64,000 nt of DNA from Tribonema minus (Eukaryota; Sar; Xanthophyceae; Tribonematales; Tribonemataceae): the NCBI GenBank assembly GCA_017506865.1, contig JAFCMP010000092.1, positions 1 to 64,000 of the forward strand, given 5' to 3'. How positions within the stretch are numbered: position 1 is the first letter of the stretch; each line of letters starts with the position of its first letter. The translations under genes and the position numbers were made by a program. Shown here piece by piece: positions 34,759 through 45,978 of the stretch. The notes beneath the pieces were generated by a model, which was not told the origin of the DNA, did no database searches, and saw only the letters and a list, made by a program, of their open reading frames with translations.

Positions 34759-36183
34759 GACGCTGCTGCAAAAGAAGAGAAGCAGTTTAAATGATCATTG
34801 AGCGTTGAATGCGGGGGCAAGGCTGCATGCACACACACACACACCAATCAACACGAGATCATGCACAAAATCCGCACGACGTCGCAGTTTGAGAGCAGAT
34901 TTCGTGCAAGACGGCAGTGTGACAATCAATTCAGGTTGCAGCAGTCCGCTTACCTGCAATGGCAGTACCAGAGGCACCTTGCAGTCCGCCAAAGCTCTAG
35001 CACAACGCTCTGGTTTGTTTGAGTGTGAGGGGGGGGGGGGGGGACTCAGGTAGGTAGGTAGGACGATGTAAGATTCCAGGTTTGCGAATCTCGTGCAAAC
35101 ATATTCGTTTGTTCATTGTTGCCCTTGTCACATACATACATCGTGTATACATGTTTCCCATCCGCGACTTGAGCATGGGCTTCCATGTCTTTGTGCCAGC
35201 AGCAGCGCAAGACATTCAGGTAAACAGTAACTGGTTCAGCACCCCATTGCATGTACCTTGAACAGCTTCACGTGTGTGACCTCGACGCGCAAGACTCATC
35301 TGCGGACCAAGGTCGAGAACCCCTGGGATCACAAGCCATGCTGTCATACTGAATACTATCATGTCCAGCACGTCCACAACCCGGTTGTTGACTTCCAGAT
35401 GTTCAGTCCTCCATGCACACACAAAGCCGCATGTAGTAAGGTTGACAAGTGCGCTCGTTGCAGCGGTCTTGCAGGTAGTATACCGACCTGATGCCAGGCA
35501 TAGTACCAGCACGAAGTTGAATTGGACCGCATGAACATGGCACAATTGTTGGGATGTGGCAGCGCAGCAGGGCCGCAGCATGACAAGAGCAACGGTAGGG
35601 AACAGACCAATTTTCGGTGCTGTTGTTGCAATGATGCCAGCCCCCGTCAGCAGCAGGTGGAATGAAAAAATGAGCGTGACTGAAACATCAAGGTTTGCTA
35701 CATGGTCTGCTTTGGTTTGCAAGGCTGCTGCTTGCCCGACAGGGCTGACTGCAAAACTCCAATGACAGCAACGCTGAATAGGCAGGTGACGGCGGCCGTC
35801 ACCATTGTGACATATGTCTGCAACCAGCAGTAGTTCATGGTGCACGCACGCCACAACTGTAACTTCAACTATGTTGACGCAAGGTTAACGCACATGGCAG
35901 AGATATGCTGGTGCAGCATGCTTGATCAGTGCACAGCTACTTGGTAACAAACGAGCACACACACGCTGAATCATCAACAGAGCAGCAGGAGCAGAGCACG
36001 GCAGCCACAAGCGCCATTGACACATGAATAGAGTAGGAAGCCGTCATCAGCTACATGCTGTGCTCCATTACTCGGTGATGAACAAACATGGCGCCACAAT
36101 GTCCCACCAGCGGCAGTAGCACTTGACGACTGCGCATGGGCTTGCCATGTGTGGAGAATTACGGGAATGGCTGTGCAGCACGA
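34759..36183. other. spacer between two minus-strand genes
   Basis: This region holds the presumed promoter and 5' UTR of SQD1 and the 3' UTR of the TPR-prefoldin gene. It has a (CA)n run near 34832-34845, a G-run near 35030-35043 and an uncertain minus-strand reading frame listed separately. No RNA gene was recognised. Confidence 0.6.
35216..35854 (-). CDS. hypothetical membrane-like ORF (212 residues)
   Basis: An uninterrupted minus-strand frame with several hydrophobic stretches (around residues 57-95, 108-125 and 160-180) between two well-supported genes. No family was recognised. A second minus frame starting near 35837 also encodes a hydrophobic segment, so the true frame, if any, is unclear. 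It may be a chance ORF in the SQD1 upstream region. Confidence 0.22.
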   Translation of the reverse strand: MACVHHELLLVADICHNGDGRRHLPIQRCCHWSFAVSPVGQAAALQTKADHVANLDVSVTLIFSFHLLLTGAGIIATTAPKIGLFPTVALVMLRPCCAATSQQLCHVHAVQFNFVLVLCLASGRYTTCKTAATSALVNLTTCGFVCAWRTEHLEVNNRVVDVLDMIVFSMTAWLVIPGVLDLGPQMSLARRGHTREAVQGTCNGVLNQLLFT

Positions 36184-39100
36184 CTATGAGCGCTGTGGCA
36201 CGTTGGCCTGCCGCAGCAGCTCGTTGAGGTTGGTCTTCTGGCTGTTGAGCCTGTTCTCCAAGTAGGCCTGGCCACAAACAGCATGGCACAGGGGCGGTGA
36301 TGGGAACAGTGCTGCTCTGGCATCAACTGCAGCAAGCAGTGCTCAGGACTTACAGCCGTTGCATAGAAGCTATGTCACATAGGTAGCATTGTGGCAGGCC
36401 AGCCAGGACCCGTGTGCAAAAAATGCCTCGGCACATCATCATTGAGTCCCTCCACACAACACCAGCACCAGTGCAATTACACATCAGGCCATGATATATG
36501 AGGCAGAAGCGCCATTGCCACGGACTTACTGTGAGCTGGCGCGTGACACATCGCTAAGATGCACAATAATTGCAACATGTAGTCTAAGCGGGCTTGCATG
36601 GCTACTGGCTTCCAAGTACTTCAGATGTACGATATGGCACAGTGCTCCTGGTTATCCGTCAGCCACCAGTCGTACACACCTTCTTTCCTTTAAGCTGCTC
36701 CTCTGACTTTGCGCGCTCGGTCGCCTGTGCATCCAAGAGAGTGTCAATCTCTTTCTTGCTGTTCAGCATGAACACCTTGCCCACCGATCGATACAACCTG
36801 CCACGGTGGCGTACAGCAGCACGCAGCACAGCAGCATGCAGTGGAGGCTTGTCATTTTAACCATCACTTTTTTCAGCATGCCATCTATACGCACTTAATA
36901 TGGACAGTCGCCAGACTCTCATAGGGCAGCTCATTACATGACTTCCGCGCATCGCACACAAAGCCCTCAAGCATCACCGCAGCGCACACAAGGCTGTGGT
37001 GCTTGCGATCCTCAAGTTGAAGTCAGGGTGTGACAGCGCTCACATCCTTGCGGGCGCACAGCATGGTGCACCCGTATAGGGTTGTGCCCCATGCGGGTCA
37101 GCCAAACTTCAGAGACGATCAAAGCAATCGGCACGTAGATACATCCTGATGGCCGCATCAGCAAATGTCATTGCTGCGTCATAGCGAATGCCAATGTGTC
37201 TGCATGCTCTCAGCTATGTCATTCGTCGCGCTGGTCACAGAAGCCAGGTGCTGATACCACAATGGCAAAACTGAGGCCTCCGAGCAGATGTACAACATGC
37301 ACAGTGGCGTATGCACGTTGCTGCGCAATGCTCCAGCAGCCACAGGGGCTAGTACACCCGCATCACAGCGTAGCGATGTTGGCTGCAGATAGCTCGCATA
37401 GTGGCCGCGGCCGCCACCAACTGCCTTCTTGGGTGAGCAGGTCTGCGAAGTGCCCCAGTGCTCCACCATTTCCCCTGCACAACGCAGTGCTCCCCGCAAC
37501 TCTCCTCTGAACAAAGTATGACAGATCACGTGGCATCGTCGTGTCCTGCATCAACCCTAACCCTAGGGTCAACTTGCCTGGTGACCCCTGGCTGCCAATA
37601 GCTGTCACTGTGAGCTGTGCCTCTGATGCTGCTTTCAGCATCTTCCTTGCCAATGCCCTACATGAAGTACGATCTTGAAGTAGGAGCGTCACCTGGCATC
37701 GCCGCCCAGCCCGGCCACCTCCGTCTTCGTCAGCTGCGCGCGCCGCTGATCTCGCAGGCAGCCCTGCAGGTTCGCGCTCACCTCCGCCAGCTCGCGCTGC
37801 GTCACCTCGGACTGCACATTTGAAGTTGAAGTGACAGTTGAAGTGAGATTAAAAAGCAGAGTAATAGTGGGGTGGTGTGGTAGCATGCGCGCGCACATGA
37901 CACGTATTCATCAGGGCACCATTTATCTGTGGTTGCTGTACTGGCAGTGAACTACTATCACATCAGGGGGGGGGGGATGGACAGCGCAGAGACCCGCCAA
38001 GTGTGTGGAACATCAGTCCCTGGTGTTGTCAAACATAAATCGGCAGGCTTGGATGCATTGTAGATCAGGCGGGCGAGATACTGCCGCAAATAGCATTGCG
38101 AGTGCTGCGGATGACCCACAGTGCACTGCAAGCTTTTCAGACTGATGCGCCACGGTGCGTAACAGCATCTGACAACGGCGCCAGCAAACGCTGTCAGCAG
38201 TACATACAACTGCAACTGTAGTGTACAGCGAGACTTGCTGTACTTAGGGTTACGGTGAGGGGGAGGCCGATCAATGCGCTGCTGGCCCAATAGCGCCCCC
38301 CGCTACTCAGGCTGCCGCATGACTTGCAATCTCGCTATGCTGCCATTCGCAGCCTGCCGCCCGTCGCAAAGAGCTGATGCACCGCAGCAACCCATCACCC
38401 GACGTCCGCGGCGGGCCCATGCTACGATGATGCCACGCAACAGATCCGTAACTGTCACAGAAAGACACAGCGCAGCAGCACACACCTGGTCACTGAGCTC
38501 CCTGATCTCCTCAAACGTCTGCTTGTCCAACCCCCCTGGCGCGCCGCCGCCGCCTTGCCGCGCCTTGCTGGCCGCTGCTGCTTTCTTCCCCTTCACCACG
38601 CGCAGCTGTGTGGCAGCGGGATGCAGCGTACATGAGATGTCGTGAAAAATTCTTGTGTGCCATCAGCGGTTTGCAGCACAAGCGCTTGTTCTGTATGATA
38701 CTTCTCGCTGAGGGCGCAAGAAGCCCAGATGACTGATGTCCAGCTTGCTACCAGAAATGTACATGTACCTTATAAGAAAGTACACCGATGCGCATTGACG
38801 AGCACTTGTGAGCACTTGTACCTTGGCACTGTGCATCATCATGGAGGTTGTAAGGCTGTGTGTTTGTGTTGGGGGAGAGGCGGCCGCTACCAAATCCAGG
38901 CGCAGCTCCCATTGCTTTGCTCATGAGGCCCCAGCTGCACTCTGCGCCTCCCGCCAAGCTGCCAGATTGCCGATACCACAATGCGCTGACAAGCATGCCT
39001 CTGCAGCACTGCCTCCATGCCATGGCCTAAGGTGCGGTGTTGCATGCACTCCGACAAGGCATTCACTACAGCGCAGCATGCAATGCCAGTCATTAGGGCA

Positions 39101-39989
39101 GGTGACACTGAAGCAGAAAGCGAATGCGCGGTGGTATCATCACAATGATATACTGCTTTGTAGCCGTACCTGCCGTGTCAGGTCGGCATTTGACGGTTCC
39201 TTTTTCAGCCCCTCTGTGACCGCCTCCAGCGCTTTGTCAACTTCTCCCAGCTCCAGCTGCGCTGCTGACAGTCTGCAAGACATGTGGTGTGACCAACATC
39301 AGTGAGCGTTCCGTGCAACTGGCGCTGAATGTTTGAAGTGACAACTGCCACACTGATGACTATGAGCCTACAAGGTGTGTGATGTGGCACATGAATATCT
39401 GCGACGGTAGTGGAGGCAGCGAGTGCAGGCAAGCGCTGAAAACTTCCCCTTTGTTTTCAAAGCAGTTGAGAGTACACTGGCAGCCGGCGGGCGACCATGC
39501 TCCACGGTCCAGTGCAGCTATGTACCTGTAATAGCCCTTGACGAAGGCAGGATTCAGCTCGATGCACTTCTGAGCATCTTTCGCAGCCTCGTCGTGCTGT
39601 CCCAGAGAGGCGTAGCAGGCACTGCGATTGCTGTAGTACACGTGATTGCTGTCGTTCTGTGCACAGGCAGCAAACAGAGGCGCGATAGGTCAGTGGGATG
39701 ATCAGGCAGAGTGCTGCACGAGGGCACACAAAACCAGGGTGTGTGCGTACCAGTTGAATGGCTTCAGTGTATAACCGTATCGCCTCACTGTAGTCTTTTG
39801 ATGCAAACGCCGCGTTGCCAGCTCTGCGAGCATAGGGGGGGGGAGGGGGAGGGAAGCAGTGTCGCACACCCCCCACTGTCAGGCTGATGATCCAACTGCA
39901 CAGGGCAAGTTCAAGCCAGCAATTAGTTTGGTGTTGACTTACGCCTTCTTGCCCTCCGCAATGGCGTTGATATCATCCGTCGAGCTCAT
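36184..39989 (-). CDS. TPR co-chaperone domain fused to prefoldin subunit 1
   Basis: Exons (minus): 39989-39943, 39823-39751, 39656-39526, 39272-39170, 38605-38486, 37811-37693, 36797-36680, 36267-36184. Every junction is in phase, giving 264 residues. Residues 12-117 form an STI1/HOP-like TPR domain with the full two-carboxylate clamp for EEVD tails of Hsp70/Hsp90: K15, N19, N50, K80 and R84. A short basic, Gly-rich linker (about 118-145) leads to a complete beta-type prefoldin (about 146-262) resembling PFD1, with LYRSVGKVFML in the central hairpin region and two flanking coiled-coil helices. Prefoldin hands actin and tubulin to the CCT chaperonin; a TPR would tether it to Hsp70/90. I know of no standard PFD1 with a TPR, so the architecture is unusual. 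The gene is divergent from the ferredoxin gene. Confidence 0.88.
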
Positions 39990-40168
39990 GATGCCGTGTA
40001 GCCGGTCAGGTTGGGTACGGGTAGCCTGCGATCCTAGGCACGAACTTCAACAGCTTCTTGAACTTCCCAACTTCGTCGAAAGGTAACGCCGTGTTTGCGC
40101 CAAACGCCGTTGAAACATGAGCACGATCATGATCACTCCCTCGCTGGCTTTCCACGACAAGGTGCATC
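39990..40168. promoter_or_regulatory. shared divergent upstream region (TPR-prefoldin / ferredoxin)
   Basis: Only 179 bp separate the two start codons, so both 5' UTRs and any promoter elements must lie here or overlap the neighbouring gene. No TATA box was recognised. Confidence 0.4.
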
Positions 40169-42347
40169 ATGCGAGCCGCCGCTGCCGTTGCCGCCGCCAT
40201 GCTTGCCGGCCAGGCCAGCGCATTTCTCATGGCACCAACTCTGGCAAGGTACGATGAAGTTGATGTTTTTCTCTTCGCGTAGATCCTAGCTGCGATCCTT
40301 CATACAACCACCTGACCTCCCGGCCCTGTTCCACTGTGCAATATTGAGCAGGAATACTGCTACAGTCAGGAGCGCCATGCCCCAGGAGCTTGAGACGGAG
40401 CTGGATCCGGCAAGAACCTGGGAGGTGAGTCTAATCCCGCTCGTCATGGTGAATCCATTTATTCGCCATCGGATTGCTGCTGCAGTGATGCCTACGCCCT
40501 CTGAATAGCACTACGCTGCTGTGCTCAAGTGATTCCTGCGTGCACGTCATGATCGCCGCAACTGCCCACACTTGTGTACTTGGTCGTCTGCACAGGTGGA
40601 ACTGACACTCAACGGCGAGACTAAGGTTGTCACCATCCCGGAGGGCACCTCAGTGCTGGAGGCAGCAGAGCTTGTATTTGATGACCCGCCCAATTCCTGC
40701 CGCAATGGAGTCTGCAGTACATGTGAGTGCAGTGCAACAAATGTCATCACAGTTGATATGCTCGTGTCAGCAGCCTTTCCCTGCAAATGATGGTCTGCCT
40801 TGCCTATGACTTCTTCTCTGCATGCAGCATCCTGGTCATTAATATAGCTTCATCTGCCAGATGGATATTCTTGAAATCCTTCAATGCACTTTGACCCTAA
40901 CCTGAGTGCGCAGTGTTGCAGTGCAGCGCACGCATGGTGGTTTCACGCACCACCGTTTCTCGAGCTGAGCAAACCGCCTGTCACTCACATCACTGCCCTC
41001 CATCTGAGCACCACTGCAGCCCTGTCGCTAAGCACCGCACTGTAACCTGTTGCTGAGCATTGCTGTCTTGCCACGCACGTCCACGCTCGGGTGCCAGCCA
41101 CATTAACGGCGATGCCCACTTTGTCACTTCTGCCGTCAGCAGCCCCTGTCACGCAGCATCCTTGTCCCTTATCTTAGCCATCGCAGTCATGTTGCTGAGG
41201 GTTGCTCCCCCCTGTCACGCACGCTCCCTTGCTCAGGCGCTGGTCACATCGACGGCGGCGCCAACTCTGTCAGATACGCCGTCAGCGGCCTGGGACAGGA
41301 CCTGCTGGGCGAGGGGTATGCATTGACATGCCAAACATACCCCGCAGGGCCCGGCGTCAAGGTCTCGCTCAACAAGATGGACGAAGTTTACATGCAGCAG
41401 GTGAGGTCTAGTGTTGCGGTTGAAGTCATGTGTACTGGCAGCAAGAGTGAATTCATGAAAAGTAGACAGTCGATGCACATGGGTCAAATGTAGGACACTA
41501 GCAAGTCAGGGCATGGTTGTTCTCCATGCGATGGCCATTCGGAGACGGGCATCGAGGCAGCATTAGAGGCCATGGTAAGTTTTTTATCGAGTATTGTTTG
41601 ATGAGCTGGTGTCATCAAGGGCGATATACATGATTCAGCAGTTATCAGCACACGTCTTGCCGCTGGCAGCGCGAATCCCTGCCTGTTGCAATGATGACAA
41701 ACCTCAATCTGATGATGAAGGTGGTTTGCATTTGGAACCACCAGAGCTGGTGCTGAACCTGGTTGATGCACACGCAATATCTATGGCCGTACTGCGCTGC
41801 ACATTGCGTCATTAAGAGATGCAGCAGACGGCAAATGCCGTGCAAAGGTGCACATTAGTACTATGCAATCCTTGGTTGCGGTGCAATCCACCACAGCAGC
41901 GGAAGCAGAGAATTCCTACATGTTGCACTGGTCTTATGATGCTGACCGTGCTCGCACACCTCTACTGCCACTCGCACCCTGCATGAAACTTGCAGTATGG
42001 CAAGCACAGCGAGGAAGAACAGGAGCGCAAGATGTCGGGCGGCAAGACCAAGGTTTTTGGGGTAAGCACGTATGCACCCAGTACATAAGAGTGCATGGCT
42101 TGCGGCCGGCCATTGGCACATGCCAAAGTCCAATGCTGCACCATGCTGCACAATGTGACATGGCTTGTTAGAGTCTGCATTGCAGGCAGAGCCAGCGAGT
42201 AGTTACAAAGCCGCACCAGTTGTACAGCGCAGAACAAGCTACCTTGATGGAGGCCACTATCACCCAGCGTTCCTGCTTGACGGCTGTTTCAGTGCCTCCA
42301 GTGCACGCGGCCGCATGCCTTTCTTGTCTCTTTCAATGACTTCCTGA
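40169..42347 (+). CDS. plant-type 2Fe-2S ferredoxin, plastid precursor
   Basis: Exons: 40169-40248, 40352-40424, 40596-40722, 41237-41400, 41996-42061 and, less surely, 42186-42347. Phases agree throughout. Residues 1-45 are Ala/Arg-rich, typical of an algal transit peptide. The ferredoxin fold runs from about 52 to 148, with cluster ligands C86, C91, C94 (SCRNGVCSTC) and C125 (LTCQT). The C-terminal part (YGKHSEEEQERK) goes beyond classical ferredoxin and resembles the extended FdC-type proteins, so the partner may differ from that of photosynthetic PetF. If the last intron is retained, translation stops at 42086-42088; the final 53 residues of the spliced model are not conserved-looking. 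The ATG at 40169 is favoured because it opens a good transit peptide. Confidence 0.85.
41066..41290 (+). repeat. decayed duplicate of ferredoxin exon 4 5' end
   Basis: The exon 4 start (GGCGCTGGTCACATCGACGG at 41236) and the intron before it recur about 155 bp upstream at 41066-41150 as GGGTGCCAGCCACATTAACGG, with CCACGCACG flanking and GCCGTCAGC downstream. The copy lacks the AG acceptor. Confidence 0.65.
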
Positions 42348-44274
42348 ATGTAGTGCCAGCTGCAAGCACCGGTGCATGCATCAGAACTGACAACAAGGCT
42401 GTGAAGGCAAAGCAGCATGCACGTTGAGTGCGTCTCGCAACGCATTAGGCACATGGGGTTTGATGATGTGCCTATGGCGTTGCCTAAGGGTGGTGCATAC
42501 ATCTTGTGAACATTGAGTTTGTGCGCGATCTGCCACTGCAGCACGCACACACCAGGCGGTGCATGCACGCTTACGTATCCACGAGGCAGAATGCATGCAC
42601 AGATACTTGCATGCATTTTTTCAAGTGTACGTAGACGACGAAGTGTACTCAGAAGTATACTGCAAAGCAGGTTCATCAATGCATACAAGTATGCCCATGT
42701 CTCTACACTAATAACATGTGCTTTGCGAAGTCTGCACTTTAATGAGGCGACTCCGAATACTGCACATCCTTCTTTCGGATAGTGCGCTGTGATCTTGACC
42801 CTCAATACTGGCTGACCATCTCCCCCTTGCTGTTTTGCGTGCTGATGTGGCAGATGTTCTGAGCACTGCCAGGCTCGAGCGCCAACCCTATATCAGCACA
42901 TCGACTTTACAATATTAGCGCCCAAGATTTCTGGTGCAGCGAGCCAGTGACAGTGAAGCGCGGATGCAGAATGAGTGTGGGATGGTAGAAGTGCACCTGC
43001 AGCCCAGGCAGTGCAAGCAATCCACACCACAAATTCGCGTCGATAGTGACTCCAGGAGCCTAAATATACATTACAGTTTTGTGTCTCACAGTTCCTGTTT
43101 GATACCCTGCTGCTTTTGCACTAGCACGTTTTCCTTGTTGCTAATGTGTGTACGCCTTGCAATTGTGTCAACAGTCAACAGCAGAGTGTATGGACACATA
43201 AGTAAGCGACTGTTCTGAGATGAGTCTGTCTGTTTATAGGAAGTCCACAACACAAGAGCTCAGGGGTACACGTGTGCATTTGCTGCAAGCAGGGACATCC
43301 CCTCTCGATGTAGTAGCTGAACTGTCACAGCAACGGCGGCGATCATCAATGCAAGTGATATCTGATGGATCACAAGCAGGGCTACTGTACCTGCCAGCTG
43401 TAGATGAGCTGTGATGCAGTTCATAACGATGCATACTGTATGCAGCACGCACACCTGCCTGCTGTAGATGAGCTGCAAGCTGTGATGCAGTTCACAACAA
43501 CTATGCTTACTGTATGTGGTACGCACATCCAGGATGTGCAACGCTTGCGACACGTTTGCAGTGCGCGTGACGTTGCGGTGGCAGCGCTGTGAGGTGTCGT
43601 GTCCACTTGAACCTCGTTTGCGCAGAGTTCTCAAAGCGGGGGTCACACAAAGAAGCCTTGATGACAGTGTGCGCCAGAGATGTGTCGGTGCACTCATTTG
43701 AGCGCCAAAGTAGATGGCATGCTTTCAACTGAGCGCTGAGGTACACGCAGTAAACACACATGACGTTTATGACATCACCAAATCACCTCACAGTCGTCAT
43801 TTCTGTGCCCATGTGACCATCACTCAGAACATTCATCACCATGTAGCAAAGCTTGACATCATCATGGTTCATTACCGCAATATTGCCCTACCTGCATAGT
43901 TGAGTCATTGGAAAAGACAGCACAGGCACTTATGCCGGCTTCAGTTTTCGTTCGTAGTTGTGAATTTGTACTTCCACATGGCAGGCAACTACTGCGTCGG
44001 ACAGCAAAAACTCCCATCACAACTTCATCAAAAGTTGCCATTTGCAGCATGGCTTCGGTCAAGAGAGGGCCCATGTGCTGATTCCACAGAACCAGCGCAT
44101 GATGCACAATGAGCGATCAAGTGATGGCAACCGGCGCATCGGCAGAAGGAGCTCTGTCAACCCCAGAGACATGGCCGCAGTCAAACCAGATGATGACTTG
44201 AGTGTATTATGATTCACAAGGCCGTAACTTCTATTGATAAGTGTGGGTCAAAATCGTCGATACTCTGACGGCAG
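42348..44274. other. intergenic region, no gene recognised
   Basis: This 1.9-kb stretch between the ferredoxin and the fibrillin-like gene ends holds short ORFs without conserved features and a two-unit tandem repeat at 43391-43529. Nothing else is supported. Confidence 0.5.
43391..43529. repeat. two-unit tandem repeat (about 65-75 bp)
   Basis: Both units contain CTGTAGATGAGCTG, TGTGATGCAGTTCA and ACTGTATG in the same order. The second unit has a small insertion (CAAGC). Confidence 0.75.
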
Positions 44275-45532
44275 CTACACCTTCTTGAGCACTGCAACGC
44301 CCCCATTTGAGCTCCGCGCAGCAAGCACGCCGTCGCCGCTGAAGAAGAACGAATACGTCTTGGGGGGAGCCTCCTTCGCCCCCGGTTTTTCGAACGCAAT
44401 CGGGCCCAGCAGAACCTTGCTGAGGTTGAAGCTCACAACACCCGGCTGTGAGCCTTCTGGCTCTTGCCACGAGCAGGTGCCCTGTATGCCGCCGAGGGGG
44501 ATGCCGGGTCCAAAAGTGGTGGACAGCGAGATCTTGCCGTTGCTGATGTCGAAGCAGATGACCTCCCTCACTGGCATGTAGCCCTTGGACAGCTGCAACA
44601 TGGATGCGAGCGTTGAGAATGCATCAATTGCAGTCAGATTTTTTTTTCCCGGAAAGCATGTGCCTGCTGAGCGCTGCTGCAGGGCATGCTGTCTAAAGTC
44701 GCGTGCCTTGCCATGGGCACATAGTGAAACCGTGTTGCAGCAGGATCACCACAGTCGTGTCGGCCATCGCACATGACTAGCATGTGCAAACGATGATTCC
44801 CCTAAGATGAGCTCAGTCCAAGAACACTGAAAAATGCATTTCAGCTGCTTGCCAACCATACTGGAGGTACTGAATGTGCTCGAAAAGGATTGCTCAGCAA
44901 CATCAATGCAACGATAGTGTGAGATCGAGCGCCGTACTGATGATGGCGACAAGGCGAGCATGGCTGTCACCAGTGCTTCGGCTGTCAGAGACATGGTTGG
45001 TGTGTTGTGATACTACACAAGCAACAAACGCACCTGACTGGAAAAGACAAGCTCCCAATTTAAGCCGTCAACGTCCTGCTGCCGAACTGCCTGCGCCTTC
45101 TGCTCCAGAGACTGCACGAGCCAAAGAGAGACGCGCAATTAACTATGTGACGCTTGCAACGATGCATGAGGACGTATGTTAAACTTCGGACGCCTGAACG
45201 CCACGGCTGCAAGTCTCTTTGCCGGCGCCCTGTCCATGCACAAGTCAACGTTAAGTCCGTTTCCGTGCTTGTGTCTTTGCAAACCGAATGCTTTCCATGT
45301 GAGTGATGGTGCAGCTTACCTCCAGCGCCTGCACTACATTCTCTGCCGGAATCTGTCTGGTGTCTACAGACTCCAGCACCAATGCAACCGCGCCAGAGAG
45401 GTCCACTGCCGCTGTTGCATGCAGTTTGCTGGTGATGAAGCCAGGTGCTGCGCCTGCAACGCTGCAAGGCCCGGCGGGCACCAGAAATGCTTCCGCGGCG
45501 GCCACAACCAGCAGCAGGCTTCGGAGGATCAT
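44275..45532 (-). CDS. fibrillin / plastid lipid-associated (PAP)-like protein
   Basis: Exons (minus): 45532-45320, 45111-45034, 44592-44275; phases are all 0, giving 202 residues. The N terminus is hydrophobic and Ala-rich (about 1-40), consistent with a plastid transit or signal peptide. The rest fits the short lipocalin-like fibrillin domain: a helical start, LNWELVFSSQ in the position of the family W-x-L-x-Y/F segment, and a C-terminal GVLAARSSNGGVAVLKK resembling the usual L-x-x-x-R...GG-x-x-V-L ending. Fibrillins bind lipids in thylakoid-associated plastoglobules. Assignment is by pattern only, and the family is divergent. It is divergently transcribed from eL33. Confidence 0.65.
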
Positions 45533-45978
45533 GCTCCCAATCTTTTTGCAATGTTTTTAAAAGCCAACTTCAAGTTCCAACTTCAGCAAAGATTGAGCAC
45601 TGAGATGAGCCTGGCTGGCTGAGCAAATTACATCCGCTCGCAGCGCGTCGTGCCAGGTGCGTGGGCCAGGAAGCGAGCGAAGCAACTTGCGTTTTAACTG
45701 GTGGAGCACTGAACAGAGGCTTTTGCAGCTGTGAAGCGTGGCGGAGCCGATCACAGTTTTCTCTGGTTTGGTCGCCGCACACCTTGGGTTTTTGCTGCAG
45801 CTGTGAGCATGACGGCGCTGATGGGAAAGAGCGGCAGTTGCTTTTGCCAACAACCTCTGCGAATGTATCGTGCAGTGTCCTTATGTTGCCTATAGAAGAC
45901 TTCTTGCACGCCGTCCATCAAAACGATGTCCTCCCAACTTCTTCTATGCTGTACTTGTGTGTTGCGTTGCGCAGAGTC
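45533..45978. promoter_or_regulatory. shared divergent upstream region (fibrillin-like / eL33)
   Basis: 446 bp lie between the two divergent start codons and must contain both promoters. TTCAAGTTCCAACTTCAGC near 45569-45587 is one of the recurring TTGAAGT-type words. No core promoter motif was recognised. Confidence 0.35.

Noticed and set aside
40006-40230. Minus-strand frame overlapping the divergent promoter between the TPR-prefoldin and ferredoxin genes
   Set aside because: It overlaps the ferredoxin transit-peptide exon on the other strand and is out of frame with the TPR gene. The ATG at 39989 gives the expected short TPR N terminus.
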